This document shows positions 35,717-43,650 of a stretch of 64,000 nucleotides of DNA, in pieces (the first letter of the stretch is position 1; each line of letters begins with the position of its first letter). The notes under the pieces were generated by a model. It worked only from the letters and a program-made list of their open reading frames with translations. It was not told the origin of the DNA and ran no database searches. The position numbers and the translations under genes are program-made. The stretch is from assembly GCF_039522605.1 (NCBI RefSeq), contig NZ_BAAADS010000025.1, positions 434,001 through 498,000 of the forward strand. The letters are read 5' to 3'. The DNA is from Lentibacillus siamensis. GTDB taxonomy: Bacteria > Bacillota > Bacilli > Bacillales > Amphibacillaceae.

Positions 35717-36571
35717 ATGGTAAACAATAACCAGCATTGCCTTGCCAGCATACGAAGTAATTACGGTAAGTTCAGCGATAAGGAAAAATCAATCGCCGAC
35801 TTTATTTTAGAGAATCCCCAAAATATTATTCACCATACAATTAATCAGGTATCGGAAGAATTGGGGGTAGCGGAATCCACCGTATTCCGCTTCTGCCAGC
35901 GTGTTGGCTTTAAAGGTTTTCAGGCGTTGAAAATTGCACTTGCTGCTGAAGTCGTGACACCGATTAAGGATATCCATGAAAAAATAAATGAGGAAGACAG
36001 TATCGGGACGGTTTCGGAAAAAGTTTTCCGCTCCAACATCAAGACAATTGAGGACACCCTGCACATACAGGATGAAACTGTCATCGAAGGCGCAGTGGAA
36101 GCTATCCTGAAAGCAAGTAAAGTCCATTTTTTCGGCAGTGGCGGATCTGCCGTTGTTGCGATGGATGCCTACCATAAATTTATCCGCAGCGGGATTGATA
36201 TCAACGTGAATTTGGATGCACATATGCAGATTATGGCTGCCTCTCAATTGACAAGCGAAGACCTTGCTATTCTGATTTCGCACAGCGGATCAACCAAAGA
36301 CCTGCTGGATATTCTGCAGGTTCTAAAAGAAAACAACGTCACAACAATTGCCGTCACAAATTTTGCTAAATCTCCGCTTACCAAGGTAGCAGACATCAAC
36401 CTATACACAGTGGCGGAGGAAACTGACTTCCGCTCGGAGGCACTGTCATCCAGAATCGCACAGCTGACCATTATTGATGCACTTTACACAAACGTCATGA
36501 TCGCAAATAACGAAGCAGGCCAGGAAGCACTGCAGAACATGCGGCGCGGAATTAGTTTGAAGCGGCTGTGA
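35717..36571 (+). CDS. RpiR/MurR family transcriptional regulator
   Basis: 284 residues. N-terminal HTH_6 domain (IADFILENPQNIIHHTINQV then LGVAESTVFRFCQRVGFKGF, the recognition helix), C-terminal SIS sugar-phosphate-binding domain (SKVHFFGSGGSAVVAMDAYHK and LAILISHSGSTKDLLDILQ). Such proteins sense phosphorylated sugars; 6-phosphogluconate or KDPG/KDPGal would be the natural effector here. Divergent from the gnt/dgo operon it presumably controls. Start ATG at 35717 follows AAGGAG; the frame is open 20 codons further up but without a ribosome site. Confidence 0.92.
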   Translation: MVNNNQHCLASIRSNYGKFSDKEKSIADFILENPQNIIHHTINQVSEELGVAESTVFRFCQRVGFKGFQALKIALAAEVVTPIKDIHEKINEEDSIGTVSEKVFRSNIKTIEDTLHIQDETVIEGAVEAILKASKVHFFGSGGSAVVAMDAYHKFIRSGIDINVNLDAHMQIMAASQLTSEDLAILISHSGSTKDLLDILQVLKENNVTTIAVTNFAKSPLTKVADINLYTVAEETDFRSEALSSRIAQLTIIDALYTNVMIANNEAGQEALQNMRRGISLKRL

Positions 36572-36722
36572 AGTTCGAGGACCAAGTATCCCTGTTTCCA
36601 CAGTTTGATTCCTACTGAAGGAAGACTGATTTCATTTTCTCCCATGGAAAATGTATTCTTTCAGCCTTCATGTCACAAACACGGAAATAAATACTGGATT
36701 TACGAAGGGAGGTATCACATCC

Positions 36723-37535
36723 ATGTCTACGTTATCGCGGGAACCGTACCCGCTGAAAGGGAATAATGTAATGATTACCGGGGTTAGCCGCCGGCAGGGG
36801 ATTGGCTATGCAATTGCATGTCAGGCAGCCGCGTGGGGAGCATCCGTAATCATTCATCATTATCAGCCACACGATAAAGAACAACCATGGGGTGCCGATG
36901 ATTTGCATCACGTATTAGAAGGGATCGAATCAGAACTAATCGATGGAGCATTTTTATTTGATGTAAGCGGAGACTTCGCTGACCCGGAAATACCGGAGAA
37001 ACTAATAGATGAAATAAATGAGAAATGTGGACACATCGATGCACTCATTTGCAATCATGGGCTGAGCGGAAGTGATGGTGCAATTGGTGAGTTAACAACG
37101 GAAATGTTGGACAAACATTATGCCGTTAACACACGTTCTTCCCTGCTTCTGACGCAATGTTTTGCTTCACAGCATGATGCAAAAAGAGATCGCGGAAAAA
37201 TTATTTACATGACTTCGGGACAACGCTTAGGTCCAATGCATGGGGAAATTGCATACGCCGCGGCTAAAGGTGCATTAGCTGACATTACCACCACAATTGC
37301 CGACCAGCTTGCCGATGAGAATATAACGGTTAATACAATTAATCCTGGTCCTGTAAACACCGGTTATTTGAATAACGAAGCGTGGAATACGATGAAGCCG
37401 ATGTTTCCGTTTGGACGATTCGGGCAACCAAAAGATCCTGCCCAGCTGATTACTTGGCTCTTAACCAATGAAGCTTCATGGATTACCGGACAAATTATAA
37501 ATACCGAGGGAGGATTTGCCCGTTGGCGGCCGTGA
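36723..37535 (+). CDS. Short-chain dehydrogenase/reductase
   Basis: 270 residues. NAD(P)-binding GVSRRQGIGYAIA near residue 21 (TGxxxGxG variant), NHG in ICNHGLSGSDG, catalytic Tyr/Lys in YAAAKGALADI, NPGPVNTGYL after strand 6, and a C-terminal GQIINTEGGFARWRP. Classical SDR; substrate unknown. ATG at 36723 with GGGAGG upstream; the longer frame from 36651 lacks one. It sits between the gluconate regulator and the 3' end of the sugar operon, on the opposite strand to the latter, and is probably its own transcript. Confidence 0.9.
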   Translation: MSTLSREPYPLKGNNVMITGVSRRQGIGYAIACQAAAWGASVIIHHYQPHDKEQPWGADDLHHVLEGIESELIDGAFLFDVSGDFADPEIPEKLIDEINEKCGHIDALICNHGLSGSDGAIGELTTEMLDKHYAVNTRSSLLLTQCFASQHDAKRDRGKIIYMTSGQRLGPMHGEIAYAAAKGALADITTTIADQLADENITVNTINPGPVNTGYLNNEAWNTMKPMFPFGRFGQPKDPAQLITWLLTNEASWITGQIINTEGGFARWRP

Positions 37536-37540
37536 ACAAA

Positions 37541-37582
37541 CAGAAAGGAGTTCTAGCTAGCTGCTATAACTCCTTTTGTTGT
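37541..37582. terminator. Bidirectional terminator between SDR gene and sugar operon
   Basis: AAAGGAGTT / AACTCCTTT with a 15-nt loop and TTTTG on the plus strand, TTTCTG on the minus strand. Serves two convergent genes. Confidence 0.75.
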
Positions 37583-37586
37583 CCGG

Positions 37587-38555
37587 TTAAGCCCACCACA
37601 CGTCAACGGGCTTATCTTTTATAATCAGCGGCTTCAAATTTCGTACTGCTGTCTGGAAGCCTTCCTCAATTGACATGAGCGGATCCTCATGTTCGATGCT
37701 GACGGCATGATCATACCCATACGTCCGGAGTGCGCTGATCATATCCGTCCATTCCTGTGTACCATGGCCGCACCCGACCGAGCGAAATGTCCATGCACGG
37801 GTTTGCACTTTATCATATGGCTGCATATCAAGCAGACCATACATATTTACATTATCCTGGTCAATGTACGTATCTTTGGCATGGAAATGATGAAGTGCAC
37901 CAGCTTTCCCGAGAATCTTAATCGCTCCTACAGGGTCGATTCCCTGCCACCACAAGTGACTCGGATCAAGGTTCGCCCCAATTGCCGGTGACGTTGCTTC
38001 TCGCAGCTTCAGCATCGTGTGCGGCGTATGGACAAGAAAGCCTCCATGCAATTCCAGTCCAACCTTCACATTGTGTTCTTCCGCGTACTTACCCGCATCC
38101 TTCCAATACGGTATCAGCTTCTCTTCCCATTGCCATTCGAAAATATTGCTGTACGCTGTTGGCCACGGTGCTACCGGCCAATTCGGATATTTTGCATGTT
38201 CATGATCGCCTGCCGTTCCGGAAAAACAATTCACAACAGAAACACCAAGCATTTCGGCGAGTCGGACCGTTTTTCGAAATGTTTCATCGGACTCTTTTGC
38301 ATATACAGGGTCTGGCGAAATCGGATTAGCATGACAGCTGAAGGCACTGATGGATAATCCGCGCTTATACACTTCATCCATATATCCCTTACGTTTGCTT
38401 TCACTTTCAAGTAATGCATCAAGATCACAATGGGCATTCCCCGGATTGCCGCCCGTACCAATTTCCACCGCATCCAATCCGGACGCCTGAACATAATCAA
38501 GCATTTCAGTAAATGACTTATCCCCAAATATAACGGTAAACACACCAAGTTTCAT
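37587..38555 (-). CDS. Sugar phosphate isomerase/epimerase-like TIM barrel (AP2Ec)
   Basis: 322 residues. MKLGVFTVIFGDKSFTEMLD start, VEIGTGGNPGNAHCDLD, SAFSCHANPISPDP, KVGLELHGGFLVHTP, IGANLDPSHLWWQGIDP, HHFHAKDTYID and VSIEHEDPLMS are the metal-binding strands of the xylose-isomerase-like AP endonuclease 2 fold (Glu, Asp, His ligands). Family members isomerise, epimerise or eliminate at keto-sugars, including beta-elimination of 3-keto-glycosides. As last gene of an operon with two Gfo/Idh dehydrogenases and ThuA it likely processes the keto-sugar product. Confidence 0.9.
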   Translation of the reverse strand: MKLGVFTVIFGDKSFTEMLDYVQASGLDAVEIGTGGNPGNAHCDLDALLESESKRKGYMDEVYKRGLSISAFSCHANPISPDPVYAKESDETFRKTVRLAEMLGVSVVNCFSGTAGDHEHAKYPNWPVAPWPTAYSNIFEWQWEEKLIPYWKDAGKYAEEHNVKVGLELHGGFLVHTPHTMLKLREATSPAIGANLDPSHLWWQGIDPVGAIKILGKAGALHHFHAKDTYIDQDNVNMYGLLDMQPYDKVQTRAWTFRSVGCGHGTQEWTDMISALRTYGYDHAVSIEHEDPLMSIEEGFQTAVRNLKPLIIKDKPVDVWWA

Positions 38556-38570
38556 CTCTTCATCCCCTAT

Positions 38571-39608
38571 CTAAATTTGGTCTCCACTAAAACTGCTTTC
38601 ATAAATCGATTCGATAATCTGTGAGACTTTTAACGCCTGTTCTGGTTTTACCAGCACTTCCGACAGTCCGAGGCAGCTGTTCACAAATGCTTCAGCCTGA
38701 GGAACACCCGGATCTTCCTCACCAGGCAGCCAGTACGGTTCACTGTTCAGCAGCATGCCGTTCTTCTCCTGGTTTACTTCAAGCGGAAAAACATCCAATC
38801 CCCCGTTCGTTCCGGAAATACTGACCGATTCGATATCTTCTTTTACATTGGCAGCCCATGATGTTTCAAATAATAACGAACTTCCATTGTCAAATTTAAT
38901 GTAGGCGGTTGCATGATCATCAACATCAAATGTGGAATGATCAACTTCTCCCCATTCATTCACAAGCCCCGGCGTTTTACTTAAATCATTGTATGTTGTT
39001 CCGGTAATCTCGACGGGATCAGGATTCCCCATCAGCCACATGGCCAAGTCGAGAAAATGACATCCATAATCGATTAAACTGCCGCCGCCCTGGAGTGATT
39101 TGTTGGTGAACACACCCCAGCCTGGTACTTTTCGTCTCCGCAACGCTTGTATCCTGGCGACGATTGGTTTGCCGATTTCGCCCGCATCAACAATTGCTTT
39201 TGCAGCCCGGGGTTCCTGCATAAACCGATAATGATAGCCTATCGTTAACACGTTGCCAGTTTTATCAGCAGTCTCCATCATTTGACGGCATTCATCAACG
39301 GTTATCGCCATTGGCTTTTCGCAAAAAACATGGACACCATGCTGCAATGCCGAAATTGCTATTTCGGAATGAAATTTGTTTGGGGTGCAAATAACAACCG
39401 CATCCACCTTGCGAAACATATCATGGTATTCCGTAAACACATCCGGAATGGAAAAGCGGTCAGCAATTTGCTGTGCTCGTGTTTCATTGATGTCCTGAAC
39501 AGCCTGCAATACCACTTTGTCCTGCAGTTTTTGAAAAGCAGGGATATGCCTTCCTACAGCAATTCCGCCTGCCCCGATAATCCCTAACCGCAATTTTTCC
39601 ATCATCAT
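38571..39608 (-). CDS. Gfo/Idh/MocA dehydrogenase (1)
   Basis: 345 residues. Rossmann motif LGIIGAGGIAVGRHIPAF, CTPNKFHSEIAISALQHGVHVFCEKPMAI with the signature EKP, and the C-terminal catalytic DYGCHFLDLAMWLMG (the Asp/His pair). NAD(P)-dependent oxidoreductase for sugars or cyclitols. Near-identical domain plan to the next gene, which starts 10 bp upstream, but clearly a distinct paralogue. ThuB-type family members oxidise disaccharides at C3. Start is one of three consecutive ATGs after GGTGG. Confidence 0.92.
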   Translation of the reverse strand: MMMEKLRLGIIGAGGIAVGRHIPAFQKLQDKVVLQAVQDINETRAQQIADRFSIPDVFTEYHDMFRKVDAVVICTPNKFHSEIAISALQHGVHVFCEKPMAITVDECRQMMETADKTGNVLTIGYHYRFMQEPRAAKAIVDAGEIGKPIVARIQALRRRKVPGWGVFTNKSLQGGGSLIDYGCHFLDLAMWLMGNPDPVEITGTTYNDLSKTPGLVNEWGEVDHSTFDVDDHATAYIKFDNGSSLLFETSWAANVKEDIESVSISGTNGGLDVFPLEVNQEKNGMLLNSEPYWLPGEEDPGVPQAEAFVNSCLGLSEVLVKPEQALKVSQIIESIYESSFSGDQI

Positions 39609-39617
39609 CTACCACCT

Positions 39618-40646
39618 TCAATTAAGTTGCACCAATTGCTTCGTTTCACTGGAATCAAGGGCCGCTAAAATAACCTCCAGCGATTTTTTCCCTTCTTCGC
39701 CACTGACCGGCACCGGCCTATCCTGTAAAACAGACGAAACAAAATTTTCAATAACATGAGTACTTGTCTGGCCGCCATCGTCATTTGACTGGATTTGACC
39801 GAGTTCATACTTTACTATTTCCCCATTTTTGTAATGGACAATAAGCGAGTTAACCGGATCATCCTCCAGCCGTAAAATCGCATTTTCCCCATAAATAATC
39901 GTTGAATTATCTTCGCTGGATACATACGACCAGCTGGCGGTTAATGTACCAATGATGCCGCTGTTCGTTTTTAAAATACAGACAGCATTATCGTCCACAT
40001 CAATATTTTCCTTGGCCGAATTTTCGACAAGTGCACCAACCTCGGAAATCTCTTCACCCAATAAATACCGAATCAAATCGGATTTATGTACACCAAGATC
40101 CCCCATCGCACCAATAAAAGCTGACTCTTTCTTGAAAAACCAGCTTCGTTTACCATCAACACTCCAACCTTCAGGACCGCCATGGCCAAATGTGGTCCGG
40201 AAACTGTAAATCCTGCCTGCCTCTCCGCTCGCAATCAGTTCCTTGGCTTTTTGATGCGATGGAACGAAGCGCTGATTGTGTGCAATCATCAATTTCTTAC
40301 CACTTTTTTCAGCGGCATTGATCATTCCCTCTGCTTCTTCACTTGACGTTGCCATCGGTTTTTCACATAGAACATGCTTCCCCGCCTCAAGCGCGGCAAT
40401 CGATACCGGCGCATGCAGTGCATTTGGCGTACACACGCTTACAGCATCAATCTCTTCATCTTTGAACATTTCATGATAGTCAGCATATGCCACTGCGCCG
40501 TACATATTCGCCATTTCCACCGCACGTTCGTTCACCACATCGCAAACAGCTCTGATTTCGACATCCTCTTCTCCAGCATATTCCGGCAGATGACGATTCC
40601 TTGCAATACTTCCGCATCCAACAACTGCTACAGTTAACTTACCCAT
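39618..40646 (-). CDS. Gfo/Idh/MocA dehydrogenase (2)
   Basis: 342 residues. LTVAVVGCGSIARNRHLPEY cofactor loop, VCTPNALHAPVSIAALEAGKHVLCEKPMATS, RSWFFKKESAFIGAMGDLGVHKSDLIRYLLG with the catalytic Lys/Asp/His region, and an edge-strand domain SSEDNSTIIYGENAILRLE. Probable NAD(P)-dependent oxidation or reduction of a sugar. Two different Gfo/Idh enzymes in one operon fit a pathway that oxidises to a keto-sugar and later reduces or epimerises it. Precedes the ThuA-like gene product on the transcript by gene order thuA - this - other. Confidence 0.92.
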   Translation of the reverse strand: MGKLTVAVVGCGSIARNRHLPEYAGEEDVEIRAVCDVVNERAVEMANMYGAVAYADYHEMFKDEEIDAVSVCTPNALHAPVSIAALEAGKHVLCEKPMATSSEEAEGMINAAEKSGKKLMIAHNQRFVPSHQKAKELIASGEAGRIYSFRTTFGHGGPEGWSVDGKRSWFFKKESAFIGAMGDLGVHKSDLIRYLLGEEISEVGALVENSAKENIDVDDNAVCILKTNSGIIGTLTASWSYVSSEDNSTIIYGENAILRLEDDPVNSLIVHYKNGEIVKYELGQIQSNDDGGQTSTHVIENFVSSVLQDRPVPVSGEEGKKSLEVILAALDSSETKQLVQLN

Positions 40647-40674
40647 TTTCCCCGTCTCCCTTCAAGTCACTTAT

Positions 40675-41397
40675 TTAATCCTTTACCGAAATTGTTTCAA
40701 GCGGTTTGGCATTTCCATACACAGGTGTTGGATTTGCTGAAGGTTTAGCCCACTTTACGGCATTTAACAAGACACGCTGGATTTCCGGATTATGGTACGT
40801 CGGGTATGTTTCATGCCCCGGACGGAAATAAAATATTTTTCCTTTGCCGCGTCTGAACGTGCATCCGCTTCTGAAAACCTCTCCGCCTTCAAACCAGCTG
40901 ATAAACACCAATTCGTCCGGAGCGGGAATATCAAAATGCTCCCCATACATTTCTTCTTTGGAAAGCTCAATATTTTCACCGACCCCTTCTGCAATCGGAT
41001 GACCGGGATTGCAGACCCATATCCGCTCCCGTTCATCAGCTTCCCGCCATTTCAAGTCACATGATGTTCCCATAAGTGCCCTGAAAATTTTAGAAAGGTG
41101 TCCGGAATGAAGCACAATTAACCCCATTCCACTAAGAACACGCTGTTTAATTTTTTCAACTACAGCATCATCCACTTCATCATGTGCAATATGCCCCCAC
41201 CAAAAGAGGACATCAGTATTGTTTAAAACTTCATCTGTCAATCCATGCTCAGGCTCATCCAAGGTTGCGCCTGATACCTCGTATCCATTTTGTTCGAGGA
41301 ATCCGGCGATTGCACCATGTATCCCTTTTGGATAGGCCTTTCGTACGTCAGGGTTTTTCTGTTCGTGCCGGTTTTCATTCCATACGGTTACCTTCAT
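40675..41397 (-). CDS. thuA: ThuA family protein (trehalose-utilisation type)
   Basis: 240 residues. MKVTVWNENRHEQKNPDVRK start, YPKGIHGAIAGFLEQNGYEV, DVLFWWGHIAHDEVDDAVVE, GLIVLHSGHLSKIFRALMG and HETYPTYHNPEIQRVLLNAVKWA. These match ThuA, a class I glutamine-amidotransferase-like fold that acts with ThuB on 3-keto-disaccharides (trehalose, sucrose and similar) in rhizobia. Reaction not firmly settled. ATG at 41397 lies 8 nt after GGAG. Sits between the ABC permeases and the dehydrogenases in the same transcript. Confidence 0.88.
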   Translation of the reverse strand: MKVTVWNENRHEQKNPDVRKAYPKGIHGAIAGFLEQNGYEVSGATLDEPEHGLTDEVLNNTDVLFWWGHIAHDEVDDAVVEKIKQRVLSGMGLIVLHSGHLSKIFRALMGTSCDLKWREADERERIWVCNPGHPIAEGVGENIELSKEEMYGEHFDIPAPDELVFISWFEGGEVFRSGCTFRRGKGKIFYFRPGHETYPTYHNPEIQRVLLNAVKWAKPSANPTPVYGNAKPLETISVKD

Positions 41398-41419
41398 ATA
41401 AAACACTCCAATCTATTAT

Positions 41420-42247
41420 CTATTCTTTTACCGAACCAGATGTAAGTCCGGAGACAATCCGTTTTTGGAAAATCAGTACCATGACCACAAGCGGAATCGT
41501 AACTACAACCGTTGCTGCACAAATCTCTGCCCAAGGTATCGAGTATTGTCCCTGGAACATCGAGATCCCAACCGGAACCGTTTTATATGCCTCCGACGTA
41601 TTAATAGCGAGTGCAAATAAGTATTCATTCCAGGCTGCAACAAACACCAGAATTGCGGTCGTAAATATCCCCGGGACTGCCAGCGGGAAAATAATTCTCC
41701 AATACGTTTGCATAAGCGAAGCCCCGTCAATTTTCGCCGACTCTTCCAGGTCATGAGGAATTTTCCGGAAAAACGTAACCATAATCCAGATGGACAGTGG
41801 CAGTGTTATCGTTGTATACGGGATAATCAATCCTAAGTAACTATTTGTCAGTCCCAAGTTTTTTAAAATCATATAAATCGGTGACAACGTTGCGATTTGC
41901 GGAAACATTGAGACCGAAAGAACCAACCCAAGAATAACCGTTTTTCCACGGAATTCCAAGCGGGCAATCGCATATGCCGCAAACGATGCTGTAAATACGG
42001 TATAAATCGTTGTAATCGATGAAACAATGAAACTGTTTTTCATATACGTTAAAAATGGGTGATCAAAAAAGACAGATTTATAGCTTTTCAGTGACGGATT
42101 ATTTGCAAACCAATCGAACGCTTTTTCGCCGAACAAGGCTGATGGAGGCTTGATCGAGCTTAAAAACACCCATAGAAACGGAAACATGACAACAAAAACA
42201 AAAATTGCCAATAGTATATAAAACACCGGTCCTGCTTTTTTCTCCAT
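41420..42247 (-). CDS. Sugar ABC transporter permease, MalG type
   Basis: 275 residues, six membrane segments, with the EAA loop LEESAKIDGASLMQTYWRIIFPLAVPGIFT that docks to the ATPase, and C-terminal VLIFQKRIVSGLTSGSVKE. Second permease of a CUT1 carbohydrate importer. ATG at 42247 after AGGAGGG; a TTG 6 nt upstream overlaps the ribosome site. 11 bp behind the MalF-type gene. No ATPase gene is in the operon, so a shared MsmK/MsiK-type ATPase is required. Confidence 0.93.
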   Translation of the reverse strand: MEKKAGPVFYILLAIFVFVVMFPFLWVFLSSIKPPSALFGEKAFDWFANNPSLKSYKSVFFDHPFLTYMKNSFIVSSITTIYTVFTASFAAYAIARLEFRGKTVILGLVLSVSMFPQIATLSPIYMILKNLGLTNSYLGLIIPYTTITLPLSIWIMVTFFRKIPHDLEESAKIDGASLMQTYWRIIFPLAVPGIFTTAILVFVAAWNEYLFALAINTSEAYKTVPVGISMFQGQYSIPWAEICAATVVVTIPLVVMVLIFQKRIVSGLTSGSVKE

Positions 42248-42258
42248 TATCAACCCTC

Positions 42259-43581
42259 CTACTTTTTAGACCCTTCCGGCAGTAAATCAGATCCTAGCAA
42301 TTTGACAAAAATCATCGAAATGATGGCAACGCAGATGAATACGATAATCGCGATAGCGGATCCTGCACCGAACTGCAGTTGCGAGAACATCACCTGGTAC
42401 GCATAAATCGAAATCGTTTCCGTGGCATTTGCAGGTCCTCCGCCGGTTAATACATAAATCAGGTCAAATACGCGAAATGCATCAAGCGTCCGGAAAAGTA
42501 ACGCTACCAGAATACTCAATTTCAGCATCGGCAATGTTATCGTAATAAACTGTTTCCATTTCCCAGCCCCGTCAATTGATGCTGCTTCATAAAGAGTTTT
42601 CGGGATTACCTGCAGCCCGCCCAGCAGAAGCAACGCAATGTATGGGGTGGTTTTCCACACATCTGACAGAATAACGGCAAACATACCGCCAAGTTCCGTC
42701 GATAACAGTGATCCCATCGAATCAATCAATCCAATATCATGAAACAATTTGGCAATAATTCCATTCTGGCCATCATACAAAAACTTCCACATCATTGCTG
42801 ACACTGCAGTCGGGATAGCCCATGGAATTAAAACTGTAGCACGAATGATTCCCCGTCCAAAGAATGCTTTGTTAATTAACAGTGCGACTGCCAACCCGAG
42901 AACAAATTCAAAGAAAACGGAAATAATTGTAAATACGAACGTATTTCCAAGGGATGCCCACATACGGTCATTTTGGAGCAGATTTGCATAGTGACCAAAA
43001 CCGATAAAGTTCGGTTCAATGATGACACCCGTCATTCCGGATGCAAGCCCTGTTAGTTCTTTTGGATTTGATAATGATCCTTTTTCCTCAAGTGCTTTTA
43101 GTTCTTCATTGATGTGCTGGATTGTCCCCGTAAATTCTTCGGCAGTTTCATCGGTTATTTCCACCATGCTTAAATCTGACGGAGGTGTTTTAAAATTATT
43201 CAGCATCTTATTTACTTTGCCGTACACGTCGCCGGCATCTTCACGGATCTTTGAATCCAATTGATTTAAATTCGCATGAATATCTGTCAATTTGTTCTTC
43301 ACAGCCCCATCTGCCTGCTTCATTTCACCTTCAAGATCACCTTCCAAAAATGGATAGTAATTAAGGTACTCCTCTATATTGATACTATAATTCAAATGAA
43401 CCGACGATTTGGTGGGATCATTAAGCCTCAAATCAAACAGGCTGAAATAAAAGGACTGCAAAACGGGATAAATTGCAATAATCAAGATTAACAGAATGGA
43501 CGGAGCCACCAGCCAGTAAGCTGCTCTCTTTTCAGATTGTTTCAACTTACTTTTTTTTGGTTTCTTTTGTTGATCTGCCAT
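42259..43581 (-). CDS. Sugar ABC transporter permease, MalF type, with large extracytoplasmic insertion
   Basis: 440 residues, about 140 longer than usual CUT1 permeases. The extra mass is residues about 55-195, between membrane segments 1 and 2, i.e. outside the cell: NYYPFLEGDLEGEMKQADGA, DIHANLNQLDSKIREDAGDV, DETAEEFTGTIQHINEELKA. It is charged, helical and looks like a coiled coil. E. coli MalF also has a large loop here (P2) that touches the binding protein, so a similar role is likely. The rest is normal, with EAA loop LYEAASIDGAGKWKQFITITLPMLKLSI. Basic N-terminus QQKKPKKSKLKQSEKR. Confidence 0.92.
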   Translation of the reverse strand: MADQQKKPKKSKLKQSEKRAAYWLVAPSILLILIIAIYPVLQSFYFSLFDLRLNDPTKSSVHLNYSINIEEYLNYYPFLEGDLEGEMKQADGAVKNKLTDIHANLNQLDSKIREDAGDVYGKVNKMLNNFKTPPSDLSMVEITDETAEEFTGTIQHINEELKALEEKGSLSNPKELTGLASGMTGVIIEPNFIGFGHYANLLQNDRMWASLGNTFVFTIISVFFEFVLGLAVALLINKAFFGRGIIRATVLIPWAIPTAVSAMMWKFLYDGQNGIIAKLFHDIGLIDSMGSLLSTELGGMFAVILSDVWKTTPYIALLLLGGLQVIPKTLYEAASIDGAGKWKQFITITLPMLKLSILVALLFRTLDAFRVFDLIYVLTGGGPANATETISIYAYQVMFSQLQFGAGSAIAIIVFICVAIISMIFVKLLGSDLLPEGSKK

Positions 43582-43599
43582 ACGTACACCTCTTTTCGC

Positions 43600-43648
43600 C
43601 TTAAAAGCACATTAGCCTTCAGATTGGTTGAAGGCTAATGCTTTTAAG
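43600..43648 (-). promoter_or_regulatory. Strong intercistronic hairpin between binding-protein and permease genes
   Basis: CTTAAAAGCATTAGCCTTCA pairs with TGAAGGCTAAT..GCTTTTAAG (one bulged base) across a 7-nt loop; nearly the whole 69-bp gap is stem. No T run follows (AAGGCGAAAAG), so it is more likely an mRNA 3' stabiliser or partial terminator that gives more binding protein than permease. Confidence 0.85.
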
Positions 43649-43650
43649 TT

